Translations under genes and position numbers: made by a program
Notes under the pieces: generated by a model
What the model saw: the letters and a program-made list of their open reading frames with translations, nothing else
Told to the model about the DNA's origin: nothing
The model's database searches: none
Source of the DNA: JALYQB01 sp035640155
GTDB taxonomy: Bacteria > Actinomycetota > Actinomycetes > Mycobacteriales > Pseudonocardiaceae
Reading direction: 5' to 3'
Assembly: GCA_035640155.1 (NCBI GenBank)
Contig: DASQWR010000032.1
Span: 1 to 64,000 of the forward strand
DNA length: 64,000 bases
Shown here: one piece after another, positions 18,715 through 27,865 of the stretch
Position numbering within the stretch: the stretch's first letter is position 1
Layout: every line of letters starts with the position of its first letter

Positions 18715-19673
18715 CGCGCGAGGGAGCGCCGAGCCGTCGCGACGCGGACATCGTCGGTGGGGAAGAGCTCGAAGAGCTCGAGCAAGTGGACCCGCACCCG
18801 CTCCCGGTCTTCTCCCCCCGTCCGGCGCACCGCCGACACCAGCCGCTCGAATGCCTGCTCCACCTGCTGACCGGCGATCTCGGTGTCCGCAGCGGCGAAC
18901 TGCGCGTCCAGGTCGTCCGGTGCGGCATCGGCCCGCGCAGGCGCGCCGGCGTCGACCGCCTCCGCTCTCGCGAGGAAGCGCACCTGGGACAGGGCCGCTT
19001 TCGCATCCTCGTTCGCCGGCTCGTTGTCCAGAATCTGCTGATAGGCCGCCTCGGCTGCCGCGTAGTCACCCGCATCCAGCGCCTGCTCGGCTGCGGCGAA
19101 CCGCGGGTCCTCCGGCTCAGGCTCCGGCCCGGCCGCACCCGCACCCTCCTGCTCAGCCGCCCGGATGCCGGGTAGCTGCTCGCGGGCGGCGTCCACGATC
19201 GCGGCGATCCAATGACGCAGCTCCGGCTCCGGCTGCACACCGGTGAACGCCTCCACCGGTTGACCCCCCACGATGGCGACGACGGCGGGCACCGACTGCA
19301 CACCGAACACCTGGGCGATCCTCGGGTTGACGTCGATGTCGACCTTCGCCAGCACCCAGGTGCCACCACCCTGCTCGGCGAGCCGCTCCAGCACCGGGGA
19401 GAGCTGCTTGCACGGCTCGCACCAGGTGGCCCAGAGATCCACGACCACCGGTAACTGCATGGAGCGGTCGACGACATCCGCCTGGAAGGTCTGCTCGGTG
19501 ACGTCGAGCACCCATCGACTGGCGGCACCGTCCGCCGGGGCCGACGGGGCACCGGGTGGCTGCGGCCGGGCGGCGGACTCCGCACGCGCCTTGAGCGCGG
19601 ACAGGTCGACGCCGCCGGAGACGGGGGAGGACCCGGGGGTCTGACGTGGCTGTGGCCTGCTCACAAGTGCCAT
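18702..19673 (-). CDS. Thioredoxin-TPR protein (CnoX/YbbN type)
   Basis: This 323-residue protein has a thioredoxin domain at about residues 52-165 with an intact active site WCEPC (84-88). TPR-like helices follow an acidic linker: RFAAAEQALDAGDYAAAEAAYQQIL and the helices to the C terminus. This matches the CnoX (YbbN) chaperone-redoxin family and the M. tuberculosis Rv1324 position. The two-cysteine active site suggests real redox activity, unlike E. coli CnoX with SxxC. The ATG at 19673 is chosen by family length; a GTG three codons later is possible. It is divergent from the MarR gene. TATAAG lies about 50 nt upstream. Confidence 0.85.
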   Translation of the reverse strand: MALVSRPQPRQTPGSSPVSGGVDLSALKARAESAARPQPPGAPSAPADGAASRWVLDVTEQTFQADVVDRSMQLPVVVDLWATWCEPCKQLSPVLERLAEQGGGTWVLAKVDIDVNPRIAQVFGVQSVPAVVAIVGGQPVEAFTGVQPEPELRHWIAAIVDAAREQLPGIRAAEQEGAGAAGPEPEPEDPRFAAAEQALDAGDYAAAEAAYQQILDNEPANEDAKAALSQVRFLARAEAVDAGAPARADAAPDDLDAQFAAADTEIAGQQVEQAFERLVSAVRRTGGEDRERVRVHLLELFELFPTDDVRVATARRSLARALY

Positions 19674-19772
19674 CCTGGCACGAGCGGCGTTTCGCTTCAT
19701 CGACCGGTCCCGCCTTATAGGAGCCCGGCGACCTGCGGGCAGTTGCTACCAGGATCGCAGCGGAGCGAAGAC

Positions 19773-19778
19773 TACGGT
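19773..19778 (+). promoter_or_regulatory. Candidate -10 box of the marR gene (leaderless)
   Basis: TACGGT is 6 nt before the ATG at 19785, and no ribosome binding site is present. It supports that start over an in-frame upstream GTG. Confidence 0.42.
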
Positions 19779-19784
19779 GACGAC

Positions 19785-20297
19785 ATGCCGGGGCACCGTC
19801 CGCTGCCTTTCGATCCCATTGCCCGCGCGGGTGAGCTGTGGGCCGAGCGGATCGGGCCCTCCGCGACGATGGCTGCGGTCACCAACATCATGCGGGTGCA
19901 ACAGATCCTTCAGCAGGCGGTCGACACCGCGCTGCGCCCGCACCGCCTGACATTCGCCCGCTACGAGGCACTGGTGCTGCTGAGCTTCGCGCAGCGCAGC
20001 AGCCTCCCGATGCGGGTGATGGGCGAGCGGTTACAGCTGCACCCGACCAGCGTCACCAACATCGTGGACCGGTTGCAGGCCGACGGGCTGGTGGAACGCA
20101 ACCCGCACCCCACCGACGGCCGCACCACCCTGGTCGCGATCACCCTGGCGGGCCGGAAACGGCTCGAAGCAGCCACCACGGCGTTGACGGCGGTGGAGTT
20201 CGGCCTGGTCGGGCTCGACCGGGAGCAGACCGAGCAGCTGACCAGCCTGCTCACCGAGGTCCGTCGTGCGGCTGGCGACTTCACCGAGCCGCGCTGA
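19785..20297 (+). CDS. MarR-family transcriptional regulator
   Basis: This 170-residue winged-helix regulator shows the recognition region MRVMGERLQLHPTSVTNIVDRLQADGLVER and the wing NPHPTDGRTTLVAITLAGRK, classic MarR features. Members bind palindromes as dimers and release DNA on binding a ligand, often aromatic compounds, or on oxidation. It converges on the membrane protein at 20316 with an 18-bp gap and is divergent from the thioredoxin-TPR gene, so the shared 111-nt gap is a plausible operator. No dedicated palindrome is obvious there. Target unknown. Confidence 0.88.
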   Translation: MPGHRPLPFDPIARAGELWAERIGPSATMAAVTNIMRVQQILQQAVDTALRPHRLTFARYEALVLLSFAQRSSLPMRVMGERLQLHPTSVTNIVDRLQADGLVERNPHPTDGRTTLVAITLAGRKRLEAATTALTAVEFGLVGLDREQTEQLTSLLTEVRRAAGDFTEPR

Positions 20298-20315
20298 CGC
20301 CGACCCCTCGAAGCA

Positions 20316-21623
20316 TTAGGCGGCGAAGACCAGACCCACGGCGCCGACCGAGAGCGCCACCATGGCGGCCAGCAGCGGATACTGGGTGCGCAACGCGACT
20401 CCGGGCGGGAACAGCCGCACCGCCCGGTCGTGCGCGCTCACCGCAGCGACGAGGTGGCCCGCCACGATGGCGCCGATCTGCACCAGCGCGATGGTCGTCG
20501 TCCCGATCACGGTGTAGTCGATGACGCGTCCCGCGGTGCCGAGCAAGTCGGCATCCGTCCCGAACGGGTCACTCGCCAGGATCACGGTCTGCTGCCCGTC
20601 GAGGACGAGCAGGGAGAAGTAGTGAGCGATCGCGTAGCCCGCCGCGATGGGCATGATCGTGTGCGCGAAGGCCCCCGGGCGGGGCGTGTCATCGTCCCGC
20701 CCACCCGGCACCGTCAGACTCCAGGTGCCGAGCAAGTAGACCACTCCGGTGAGCAGCCCCACACACACCAGTGCCAACGTCGCGTTCACGGCCCCGGTGG
20801 GCACGTTGGCCAGCCACCACGCGGTCCGGGCGAGCCCGTCGTAGGCCGTGGAGCCGACCAGCACGACGACGACACCGACCAGGCCCGGGGCCGGCCGGAT
20901 GGCCTCCAGGCCGTCGAACGGGTTGCGCAGCACCAGCCGGCCGTCGTCCCGCCTCCCGAGGGGGGCCATCGCCCCCAGCAGGTTGGAGTAGACCTCGAAC
21001 CCGTCACCGCGCGCGAACCAGCGGTTGCCGAACACCAGGGCCGCCCCGGTGTGCACCACCGCGTAGCCGATCACGAACACGGCGACGTCGGTTGGCTCGG
21101 CCCGTGCGGGGTACACCAGCTCGAACCAGGCGAACCCCGCAATCGACGCGGCCGCCGGCCAGTAGCCCACCCCCTCGGGTAACGCGGCGCGCCCGGTCGC
21201 AGGATCCAGGCGCAACGCCCGCGCCAGCACCGCGTGCACCAGCCGCAGCGGGTTGAGCACCCGCCATACCGGGCCGAGCAGCAGTGACGCCGGCACCAGC
21301 CCCACCCAGAAGGTGATGTAGAAGGCCCAGGGAGCCAGGTTGAGGGTGGTGCTGTCGGGCCCGACCAGACCGACCACCACCAGCAGCCCGGCCACCACCA
21401 GGGTGACCAGGCGCAGGCCGACCCGCAGCACCGGGCTGTCGATCACCCGCTGCAGACCGGGGGGCAGCGGCCGGCCGGCGCTGCTGCCGGTGAACCGGGG
21501 ACGCCGCCACAGGGTGCCCAGCACGACGAACGAGATCACCACCGCCAGCCCGGCACCGAGGGCGGCGAGCGTGCTGGGCACGGGCAGGTCCGCCCGGGTG
21601 CCGATCCCGTGCGCGAGGACCAC
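20316..21623 (-). CDS. Polytopic membrane protein, last gene of the copper-oxidase operon
   Basis: This 435-residue integral membrane protein has about ten hydrophobic segments and is a paralogue of the 3361-4689 protein. Shared landmarks are VLAHGIG near the N terminus, VHTGAALVFGNRWF, APLGRRDDGRLVLRNPFDG, IAHYFSLLVLDGQQTVILASDP and VSAHDRAVRLFP. The His residues recurring in both copies may bind a metal. The GTG start directly follows the TGA of the cupredoxin-like lipoprotein with no gap, so the pair is translationally coupled. Relatives have been labelled fenitrothion hydrolase, a name I do not consider informative. Given its operon, a role in copper delivery or electron transfer is a reasonable but unproved inference. 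Confidence 0.7.
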   Translation of the reverse strand: MVLAHGIGTRADLPVPSTLAALGAGLAVVISFVVLGTLWRRPRFTGSSAGRPLPPGLQRVIDSPVLRVGLRLVTLVVAGLLVVVGLVGPDSTTLNLAPWAFYITFWVGLVPASLLLGPVWRVLNPLRLVHAVLARALRLDPATGRAALPEGVGYWPAAASIAGFAWFELVYPARAEPTDVAVFVIGYAVVHTGAALVFGNRWFARGDGFEVYSNLLGAMAPLGRRDDGRLVLRNPFDGLEAIRPAPGLVGVVVVLVGSTAYDGLARTAWWLANVPTGAVNATLALVCVGLLTGVVYLLGTWSLTVPGGRDDDTPRPGAFAHTIMPIAAGYAIAHYFSLLVLDGQQTVILASDPFGTDADLLGTAGRVIDYTVIGTTTIALVQIGAIVAGHLVAAVSAHDRAVRLFPPGVALRTQYPLLAAMVALSVGAVGLVFAA

Positions 21624-22040
21624 TCAACTGACCTCGAGCTGGGCGAGCACGAGACCCGAGTCATGCGTCTCGACCTCGAACACACCGGGGATGTCGGCGG
21701 GAAATGTGATCAGGGCAGCAGCCCCGGGGGCCACGTCGAGGTAGGAGTCGTAACCGTGCACGTGCACCTCGTCGGCGACGTCCCCGGTGACGACGAGCGT
21801 GACTCTCGCCCCGAGGGGCACCGGCACCCGCTGGGTCCCCCCGGTCACCTCCCCGCCGGCATAGCCCAACCGGACCGTTCTCCCGGCCGGTGCACTCGGG
21901 ACGGTGGTGGTCGCAGCCGGGGTCGCGGAGGTGCTGGCGGCGACCGCACCGCCCCCCGGCGCAGGTTCGGTCCCGCACCCGGCCAGCAGGGCGGCGACGA
22001 GCAGTGGGAACAGGACCAGCCGTCGGGAATCGTGGTGCAC
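21624..22040 (-). CDS. Cupredoxin-like lipoprotein
   Basis: This 138-residue protein has a signal peptide with lipobox LLAGC, a Thr/Ala/Pro linker and a C-terminal beta-rich domain of about 90 residues. VPVPLGARVTLVVTGDVADEVHVHGYD, then ITFPADIPGVFEVETHDSGLVLAQLEV, has the strand pattern of cupredoxins, with His at VHVHG and THDSG as possible ligands. The canonical Cys ligand is absent, so any copper site would be unlike type I blue copper. The GTG start has AGGAG about 9 nt upstream. It sits between the secreted repeat-domain protein and the membrane protein. The fold assignment comes from pattern, not comparison. Confidence 0.6.
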   Translation of the reverse strand: MHHDSRRLVLFPLLVAALLAGCGTEPAPGGGAVAASTSATPAATTTVPSAPAGRTVRLGYAGGEVTGGTQRVPVPLGARVTLVVTGDVADEVHVHGYDSYLDVAPGAAALITFPADIPGVFEVETHDSGLVLAQLEVS

Positions 22041-22094
22041 GGTGCGAGCTCCTGTCAGGACAGCGGTGAGAGGCGGCGGCAGCGCCAGCGGGGG

Positions 22095-23237
22095 TCAGCG
22101 CACGGCGCGGGCACGCGATCGGAGTGCGAGGCCACCGAGCGCCAGCACCAGGACCAGCGCCCCGATCCCGAGGCCGGCCGTGACCCACGGGAAACCGGCA
22201 TCGCCGCCCGCCGCTCCTGCCGCCACCGCTGCGGGTACCCACTGTATGGAGCCGGAGAGCTCACGCTGCTGCCCGTCCACCGTCACCGGGACGCTCCAGC
22301 GGGTCAGCTCCACCACCTCGTCACCGGTGGCAACGTCGTCCGGGGGCCGGTCGGCCCGGTACTGCAGCCGGGAGTCGAGCCAGACGGCCGAGGTACCGCC
22401 GGACACCTGGACCCACCCCTGCGGGCCGGTCGGCAACCCGACTAGCTGCGGGTTGTCCTGGAATGTCCGGCTGGCGGGGTTGGCCGCAACCCCGGCGTCG
22501 TCGATGCGCAGGAACGGGACTTCGTCGGCGCCGGACACGGTCACCGTCCGGCCCGGGGGCACCTGCAGCGCCAGGGCGGGCAGCTGACCCTGCGCAACGC
22601 TCAGCTGCAGCTGATCGGAACGCGGGTCGGCGGTGACGCGGAACGTTCCGGTGACGGGGCGCCGCTCCAGGACCCCTCGGACGGCGACCGGACGATCACC
22701 ATAATGCATGTCCACGTCCCACTCGGCCAGCACCTCGCGCCGTTGCGAGGTCTCCCCAGGCCGTCCGCCCACGGGTTCGGAACCGGGAGCGAACGGATGC
22801 AACCGTGGTTCGAACCAACCGTAGGAGTGGCCCGCGGACACCTGGACCCACCGCGGCTCGGCACCCGGCCGGGTGAACTCAGGGATCTGGGGTGGGGCGT
22901 CCGGCGGGTTCGCCGTGCGATGGAAGAAGGGCGCCGTGACGTTGGCGAACACCCCCACCGCCGACAGGCGGAGGAACGGCGTGCCGTCCGGATCCAGCAC
23001 GGTCAGCGGGACCTCGGTCGGGTTGGCCACCAGCATCTGCTCGCTGTAGCCGGTGCGGACCTGCACCACCACGTCCGCGGGCAGCGCCGGGCGGATCTCG
23101 GTCAACGACGGCACGAGCGTGGGATCGTTGCCGTGTGCCCAGGCCGAAGCAGCCGCCGACGCGGTGGCGAGCAGTGCGGCGAGCACCACCGCCACCGCGC
23201 GAGCGAACCTGCTACTGGTGCGGTGGGTGAACTTCAT
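22095..23237 (-). CDS. Secreted two-domain protein with C-terminal membrane anchor
   Basis: This 380-residue protein has a signal peptide ending AWAHG, then two copies of one domain and a terminal transmembrane helix (about 350-372) with a basic tail. Copy 1 has EIRPA, TPFLRLSAV, RWVQVSAGHSYGW and EPRL; copy 2 has VPFLRIDDAG, GWVQVSGGTSAVWLDSRL. The same domain occurs once in the 4708-5697 protein. The His right after signal cleavage (AHGND) could offer an N-terminal His metal site as in copper-binding exported proteins, but that is inference. The ATG overlaps the preceding oxidase stop by 4 bp (ATGA). Function unknown; probably a surface partner of the oxidase. Confidence 0.65.
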   Translation of the reverse strand: MKFTHRTSSRFARAVAVVLAALLATASAAASAWAHGNDPTLVPSLTEIRPALPADVVVQVRTGYSEQMLVANPTEVPLTVLDPDGTPFLRLSAVGVFANVTAPFFHRTANPPDAPPQIPEFTRPGAEPRWVQVSAGHSYGWFEPRLHPFAPGSEPVGGRPGETSQRREVLAEWDVDMHYGDRPVAVRGVLERRPVTGTFRVTADPRSDQLQLSVAQGQLPALALQVPPGRTVTVSGADEVPFLRIDDAGVAANPASRTFQDNPQLVGLPTGPQGWVQVSGGTSAVWLDSRLQYRADRPPDDVATGDEVVELTRWSVPVTVDGQQRELSGSIQWVPAAVAAGAAGGDAGFPWVTAGLGIGALVLVLALGGLALRSRARAVR

Positions 23238-25477
23238 GCCACCCAGTGTCGGCCATCAGAGGTGTTCCGGTTGCGCGTCCGGTGCCGCCCGACGGACCGG
23301 GCTTTCAGGGCGAGCAGCCCACCGAAGCCGAGCACCGCACCGATCAACGGCAGCGGGTTCTCGGTGATGTTGCCCAGCGGGCTCGGCTCGGGAGCGACAG
23401 AACCCTCGTCGGTTCCGCCACCCTGCGCCGGGTTACCTTGAGCCGCGTCACCGCCAGTCCCATCGCCTTCGGCCCCCTCGCCTGCGATCGGAGTCAGCGG
23501 AGTCGAACCCGCGACGGTGCCGGCGGGTCCGCTGTCAGCCAGCTCCTGCTCCGCCTGCCGCTCGGCAACGGCCATCCCGGCGATCCGCTCGGCGGGCAGG
23601 TTCGAGTCGACGAACACCTGACGGGAGACCGACGGGATCTCGCCCTGCTCGACCTGCCGGTGCGCGAAGAGCAGGTACGGGCCAGGGGGCAGCACGGTGT
23701 TGCCCGCGACCTGCACCTGCACCGAGTTGGAGTCCCGGGCGACGATGGGCAGTTCGACGTTGCGCTGGTCGCCGTCGACGAGGTGGGTGACCGAGGTGTT
23801 GCGGAGCATCCGGACGCTGGAGATGTCCTGCGGGTTCTCCACTGCGACGTCCAGCACCGAACCCGTCTGCACCGCGGGGTTCACGCCGGTGATGACCGGA
23901 CGATCTCCCCAGTGCAGGTACGGCGGGGAGAAGATCTGGAACGTCGGGTCGCCGTTGGGGCTGCTCAGCCCGATCATCTCGCCGGCGTCGGTCGGCGCAC
24001 CGTACGCGGTGGCGATCGGGGCGTGCCCGCCGACCAGGACGCGACCGTCGGGCAGCAGCGTCGCGCTGTTGTGGTACGTCCGGCCCCGGGTCTGCGGGAC
24101 CATCTCCGTCCACCTCCTGGTCTGCGGGTTGTAGAGCTCGGTGGTGCGCACCGGCGCCTCCGCGCCGGGGATGACCACGTGGTCGCGGTCACCACCGCTG
24201 GAGACGAACACCTCGCCGGTGGGCAGCATGGTGCCGTTGCCATACCACCGCGGCGTGTTGAGCCTGCCGGTTGCCTGGCTGGTCATCGCGTCACCGTTGG
24301 CGGTGTCGATGGCGGTCAGGGTGGAGGTGTCGGTGGCGAGGTAGGTGCCGGGACTGACGCCGTAGACGCCGCCGGCGGAGAGGAAGCTTGCCTTGGTGTA
24401 CTGACCGTCGGCGTCCGGCTTGAGCGGCAGCATCACCGAGAAACCCGAGCCCCGGAAGCCCGCCGGCAAGCCGGCGAAGTCGTTGAGGCCCTTGTCCTGC
24501 CAGGTGCCGGTCGCCGGGTCGAACACCTTGGTGAAGTTCCAGAACGCCTCGTCGACGGCCTGACCGGCCGGGTTGAAGGTCTGGCCGGCGCCGTTGTAGA
24601 AGGTCTTGCCGTCGGGCAGCAGGTGCATCCGCGGGAACAGCGGCAGCGACTGGTTCGCGCTGGCCGGCAACGTGCTCCACTGCCCGGTTTCCGGGTCGAA
24701 CCGCTCCACCTGACGCACGTTGAAACCCGAGTCGCCCGGACGCTCCGGGTAGATCGGCTTGATCAGCTTGGTCACCCCGCTGAAGCTCAGCTGCGTGCCG
24801 TCGGGTTGGGTCACCATCGTGGGGTACCAGCGACCGAACTCCATGTCGCCGGCTTGGGTCCAGGTCTGCGTCGCCGGATCGAAGATCCGGGTCTCCTTGA
24901 GACCCTCGAGCTCCACCACGCCGACGTTCGGGACACCCGGGAGGCCGGGTTCCTGGTAATAGGCGGTGCCGCCGCTGGCCACCAGCCGACCGTCGGGCAG
25001 GAAGTTCAGGTCCGAGCAGAACAGGTCACCGTCGTTGAGCTTGTTGTCGTTGTTGTGCGGAACCAGGGGCAGGTACTCGTTGTCCTCGTCGTTGCCCTCC
25101 GGGTTGGCACCACCGTCGAACGGCTCCGGCACGCTCCACGACGGGGTGTCCCCGGTCATGTCCAGCACGCGGCTCTGCCCGTTGAGGGCGGCGTTGCCAT
25201 ACTCCGCAACAGCGTTGAGGTTGACGTTGTTCATGCCCTCGAGGCCGTTGTAGTACAACTGCTTGCCGTTGGCCAGGTTGGATATAGCCATCGCAGCAGG
25301 CTTGCAGCGCTCCACGTCCTGCTGGGCCTCGGTGCACTCGATCCCGGTGGGCTCCTGGAACACCGGACCGAAGCTTCCCACGGTGGCGGGATCTCCGTCC
25401 TCCTGGGCCGACGCCGGGAGGGGCGTCATGCCGACCATGACGGCCAGCACCGCGACTGGCACGAGACTTCGAAGCAT
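23234..25477 (-). CDS. Copper-radical oxidase (galactose/glyoxal oxidase-like), membrane anchored
   Basis: This 747-residue exported enzyme has a signal peptide ending ASAQ, kelch-like repeats and a C-terminal DUF1929-type domain. All expected copper-radical residues are present: Cys154 (DLFCSDLNF), Tyr218 (GRWYPTM), Tyr468-His469 (GRTYHNSATLLPDGRV) and His565 (SVTHLVDGDQR). The spacing (64, 250, 96) is closer to fungal glyoxal oxidase than to galactose oxidase. The galactose-oxidase stacking Trp position, 18 residues after the first Tyr, is Thr here. Such enzymes oxidise alcohols or aldehydes and make H2O2. An Ala/Gly/Glu linker (640-705) leads to a membrane helix (about 709-725) and a basic tail, so it stays on the cell. 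The Streptomyces glxA partners cslA and sco are absent. It heads a four-gene operon. Confidence 0.85.
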   Translation of the reverse strand: MLRSLVPVAVLAVMVGMTPLPASAQEDGDPATVGSFGPVFQEPTGIECTEAQQDVERCKPAAMAISNLANGKQLYYNGLEGMNNVNLNAVAEYGNAALNGQSRVLDMTGDTPSWSVPEPFDGGANPEGNDEDNEYLPLVPHNNDNKLNDGDLFCSDLNFLPDGRLVASGGTAYYQEPGLPGVPNVGVVELEGLKETRIFDPATQTWTQAGDMEFGRWYPTMVTQPDGTQLSFSGVTKLIKPIYPERPGDSGFNVRQVERFDPETGQWSTLPASANQSLPLFPRMHLLPDGKTFYNGAGQTFNPAGQAVDEAFWNFTKVFDPATGTWQDKGLNDFAGLPAGFRGSGFSVMLPLKPDADGQYTKASFLSAGGVYGVSPGTYLATDTSTLTAIDTANGDAMTSQATGRLNTPRWYGNGTMLPTGEVFVSSGGDRDHVVIPGAEAPVRTTELYNPQTRRWTEMVPQTRGRTYHNSATLLPDGRVLVGGHAPIATAYGAPTDAGEMIGLSSPNGDPTFQIFSPPYLHWGDRPVITGVNPAVQTGSVLDVAVENPQDISSVRMLRNTSVTHLVDGDQRNVELPIVARDSNSVQVQVAGNTVLPPGPYLLFAHRQVEQGEIPSVSRQVFVDSNLPAERIAGMAVAERQAEQELADSGPAGTVAGSTPLTPIAGEGAEGDGTGGDAAQGNPAQGGGTDEGSVAPEPSPLGNITENPLPLIGAVLGFGGLLALKARSVGRHRTRNRNTSDGRHWVA

Positions 25478-25553
25478 CTGATCTTCATCCTCCGGTAGTG
25501 AACCTGCGAGAGGTCGCCCGATCCTGCGGGCACGGAGCCGGCTCAGGGCGGCG

Positions 25554-25580
25554 AGTGTAACCACCGGACGGGTGGAGCAA
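25554..25580 (-). promoter_or_regulatory. Candidate promoter of the copper-oxidase operon
   Basis: TTGCTC (25575-25580) and TACACT (25554-25559) on the minus strand are 15 bp apart, slightly short. Transcription would start about 70 nt before the ATG at 25477. GGAGG is near the start codon. Confidence 0.3.
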
Positions 25581-25602
25581 GGTACCGCCGCCTGGGGGTA
25601 GG

Positions 25603-26631
25603 TCAGGAGCCCAGCTCGGCGACCAGGTGATCCGCGGCGCGGTAAGGGTCCAGCTCGCCGGCGACCACCCGTGCGGCCAGGTCGGGAAGCGCGTTGCCGC
25701 GCCGCACGGCGCCGAACCTGGCATGGAGCTGCCCCAGGGCGATCGCTTCGATCTCGGCCTCCGCGCGGCGCGCCCGGCGGGTGTCGAGCTCCCCACGGGA
25801 CACCATCCAGGACCGGTGCTGCTCGATCGCGTCGACCACGTCGTCGGCACCCACGCCCGTGCTCGCGACGGTGCGCACGATTGGCGGGCGCCAGCTCGCG
25901 CCCTCCTGCTCGCAACGGCCTAGCTGCTCGTGTCGACCCAGGGTGATCATGTGCTCGAGGTCGCGGACGGTCCGGTCCGCGCCGTCGCGGTCGGCCTTGT
26001 TGACCACGAGCACGTCGGCGACCTCGAGGATGCCGGCCTTGGCCGCCTGCACCCCGTCGCCTGTCCCGGGCGCGAGCAGCACCAGGGTGGTGTCCGCCAG
26101 TGAGATCACCTCGACCTCGGACTGGCCGACACCGACGGTCTCCACCAGGATCACGTCGCAGCCTGCGGCGTCGAGCACCCGCAGTGCCTGCGGGGCCGCC
26201 CCGGCGACGCCGCCGAGGTGCCCCCGGGTGGCCATCGAGCGGATGAACACCCCATCGTCCAGGGCATGGTCCTGCATGCGGATCCGGTCGCCGAGCAGCG
26301 CACCTCCGGAGAAGGGCGAGGACGGGTCGACGGCGAGGACGCCGACCCGCTCGCCGGCCTTGCGCAGGGCGCTGACCAGCACGGCGGCGGAGGTGGACTT
26401 CCCCACCCCGGGCGCGCCGGTGAGCCCGATGACCTGGGCCCTCCCGGAGTGCGCAGCAAGCGCTGCGGCGATCTCGCGCAGCTGCCCCCCCGTGTCGGAC
26501 CGGCCCCCGCCCCCCGGCAGTGCCCCGTCCTCGGCCAGCGAGATCAACCGTGCCACCGCGCGCGGCTGGCCACGTCGGGCGCGTTCGACGAGCTCTGCGA
26601 CGTCGAGGCGACGGCTGCCGCGCCGGGTCAC
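25603..26631 (-). CDS. meaB: Methylmalonyl-CoA mutase-associated GTPase MeaB
   Basis: This 342-residue G3E GTPase protects and loads the B12 cofactor of methylmalonyl-CoA mutase. The P-loop is GAPGVGKS (72-79). DPSSPFSGGALLGDRIRM, ETVGVGQSEVEV and the base-specificity motif NKAD are intact. The GTG start overlaps the thiolase stop by 4 bp. The mutase itself is not in the window, but the epimerase and the PduO adenosyltransferase that makes adenosylcobalamin are nearby, so the region carries three parts of the propionyl-CoA/methylmalonyl-CoA route. Confidence 0.93.
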   Translation of the reverse strand: MTRRGSRRLDVAELVERARRGQPRAVARLISLAEDGALPGGGGRSDTGGQLREIAAALAAHSGRAQVIGLTGAPGVGKSTSAAVLVSALRKAGERVGVLAVDPSSPFSGGALLGDRIRMQDHALDDGVFIRSMATRGHLGGVAGAAPQALRVLDAAGCDVILVETVGVGQSEVEVISLADTTLVLLAPGTGDGVQAAKAGILEVADVLVVNKADRDGADRTVRDLEHMITLGRHEQLGRCEQEGASWRPPIVRTVASTGVGADDVVDAIEQHRSWMVSRGELDTRRARRAEAEIEAIALGQLHARFGAVRRGNALPDLAARVVAGELDPYRAADHLVAELGS

Positions 26632-27827
26632 GCTGCGGGGTCGCCGGGGACCCGCAGGATCAGCGCGTCACCCTGGCCACCGCCGCCGCAGAGCGAGGCT
26701 GCGCCGATGCCACCACCGCGCCGCTTCAGCTCCATCGCCAGGTGCAGCGCGAGCCGGGCGCCGGACGCGCCGATCGGGTGGCCCAGCGCGATCGCCCCGC
26801 CGTTGGGGTTCACCCGTGCCGGGTCGATGCCGAGCTTGCGGGTGGACACCACACCGACCGCGGCGAACGCCTCATTGATCTCGACGAGGTCGAGGTCGGC
26901 CACCTCGACGCCCTCCTTGCGGCACGCGGCGAGCACCGCGTTGGCGGGCTGCTCGTGCAGGCTGGAGTCGTCCGGCCCCGCGACCATGCCGTGCGCGCCG
27001 ATCTCGGCGATCCAGCTCAGCCCGAGCTCCTCGGCCTTGGCCTTGCTCGTCACCACGACCGCGGCCGCGCCATCGGAGATCGGCGAGGACGAGCCTGCGG
27101 TGATGGTGCCGTCGGCGAAGAACGCCGGACGCAGCGTGCCGAGCCCCTCCGCGGTGGTGTCCGGGCGGACGCCCTCGTCGGCGTCCACCACCACCGGGTC
27201 GCCCTTGTGCTGGGGGACGCTCACCGGCGTGATCTCCTCGGCGAACAGTCCGCTGCCGATCGCCCTGGCCGCCCGCTGGTGGGACTGCGCGGCGAACTCG
27301 TCCTGCTCGGCCCGGGTCACCTGGTGGCGCGCGTTGTGCTTCTCGGTGGAGGCACCCATCGAGACCTGGTCGAACGAGTCGTGCAGCCCGTCGTAGGCCA
27401 TGTGGTCCAGCATCGTCACGTCGCCGTACGTGAAGCCGGAGCGGGATCCGGACAGCAGGTGCGGCGCCTGAGTCATCGACTCCTGGCCGCCGGCCACCAC
27501 GATCTCGCACTCCCCGGCCCGGATCAGCTGGTCGGCCAGCGCGATGGCGCTCAGACCGGACAGGCACACCTTGTTGACGCTCAGCGCTGGCACGTCCATG
27601 GCGATGCCGGCGGCGACCGCGGCCTGGCGGGCCGGGATCTGGCCGGCACCGGCGGTGAGCACCTGACCCATGATCACATATTGGACCTGCTCGGGGCGCA
27701 CCCCGGCACGTTCCAGCGCGGCCTTGATGGCGAGCCCGCCGAGCTGGGCGCCGGAGAAGCCCTTGAGCGAGCCGAGCAGCCGGCCGATCGGGGTACGTGT
27801 GCCGGCGACGATGACGGAACCGGTCAT
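26628..27827 (-). CDS. Acetyl-CoA C-acetyltransferase (thiolase)
   Basis: This 399-residue biosynthetic-type thiolase condenses two acetyl-CoA or cleaves acetoacetyl-CoA. The nucleophile is Cys88 in NKVCLSGLSAIALAD. The other catalytic residues are His in GGAIALGHPIGASG and Cys in ASLCGGGGQGDALI. The position equals M. tuberculosis fadA4 (Rv1323), next to the epimerase. The ATG has GGAGGTCACGCC directly upstream. It is cotranscribed with meaB. The exact chain-length specificity cannot be read here. Confidence 0.93.
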   Translation of the reverse strand: MTGSVIVAGTRTPIGRLLGSLKGFSGAQLGGLAIKAALERAGVRPEQVQYVIMGQVLTAGAGQIPARQAAVAAGIAMDVPALSVNKVCLSGLSAIALADQLIRAGECEIVVAGGQESMTQAPHLLSGSRSGFTYGDVTMLDHMAYDGLHDSFDQVSMGASTEKHNARHQVTRAEQDEFAAQSHQRAARAIGSGLFAEEITPVSVPQHKGDPVVVDADEGVRPDTTAEGLGTLRPAFFADGTITAGSSSPISDGAAAVVVTSKAKAEELGLSWIAEIGAHGMVAGPDDSSLHEQPANAVLAACRKEGVEVADLDLVEINEAFAAVGVVSTRKLGIDPARVNPNGGAIALGHPIGASGARLALHLAMELKRRGGGIGAASLCGGGGQGDALILRVPGDPAA

Positions 27828-27865
27828 GGCGTGACCTCCGGCAAGGGTGAAACGTCCTGCGCCGG

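Noticed and set aside
25478..25915. Longer start for the copper-radical oxidase inside meaB
   Set aside because: The extension is antisense-like Arg/Gly-rich sequence from the end of meaB; a proper signal peptide begins at 25477.
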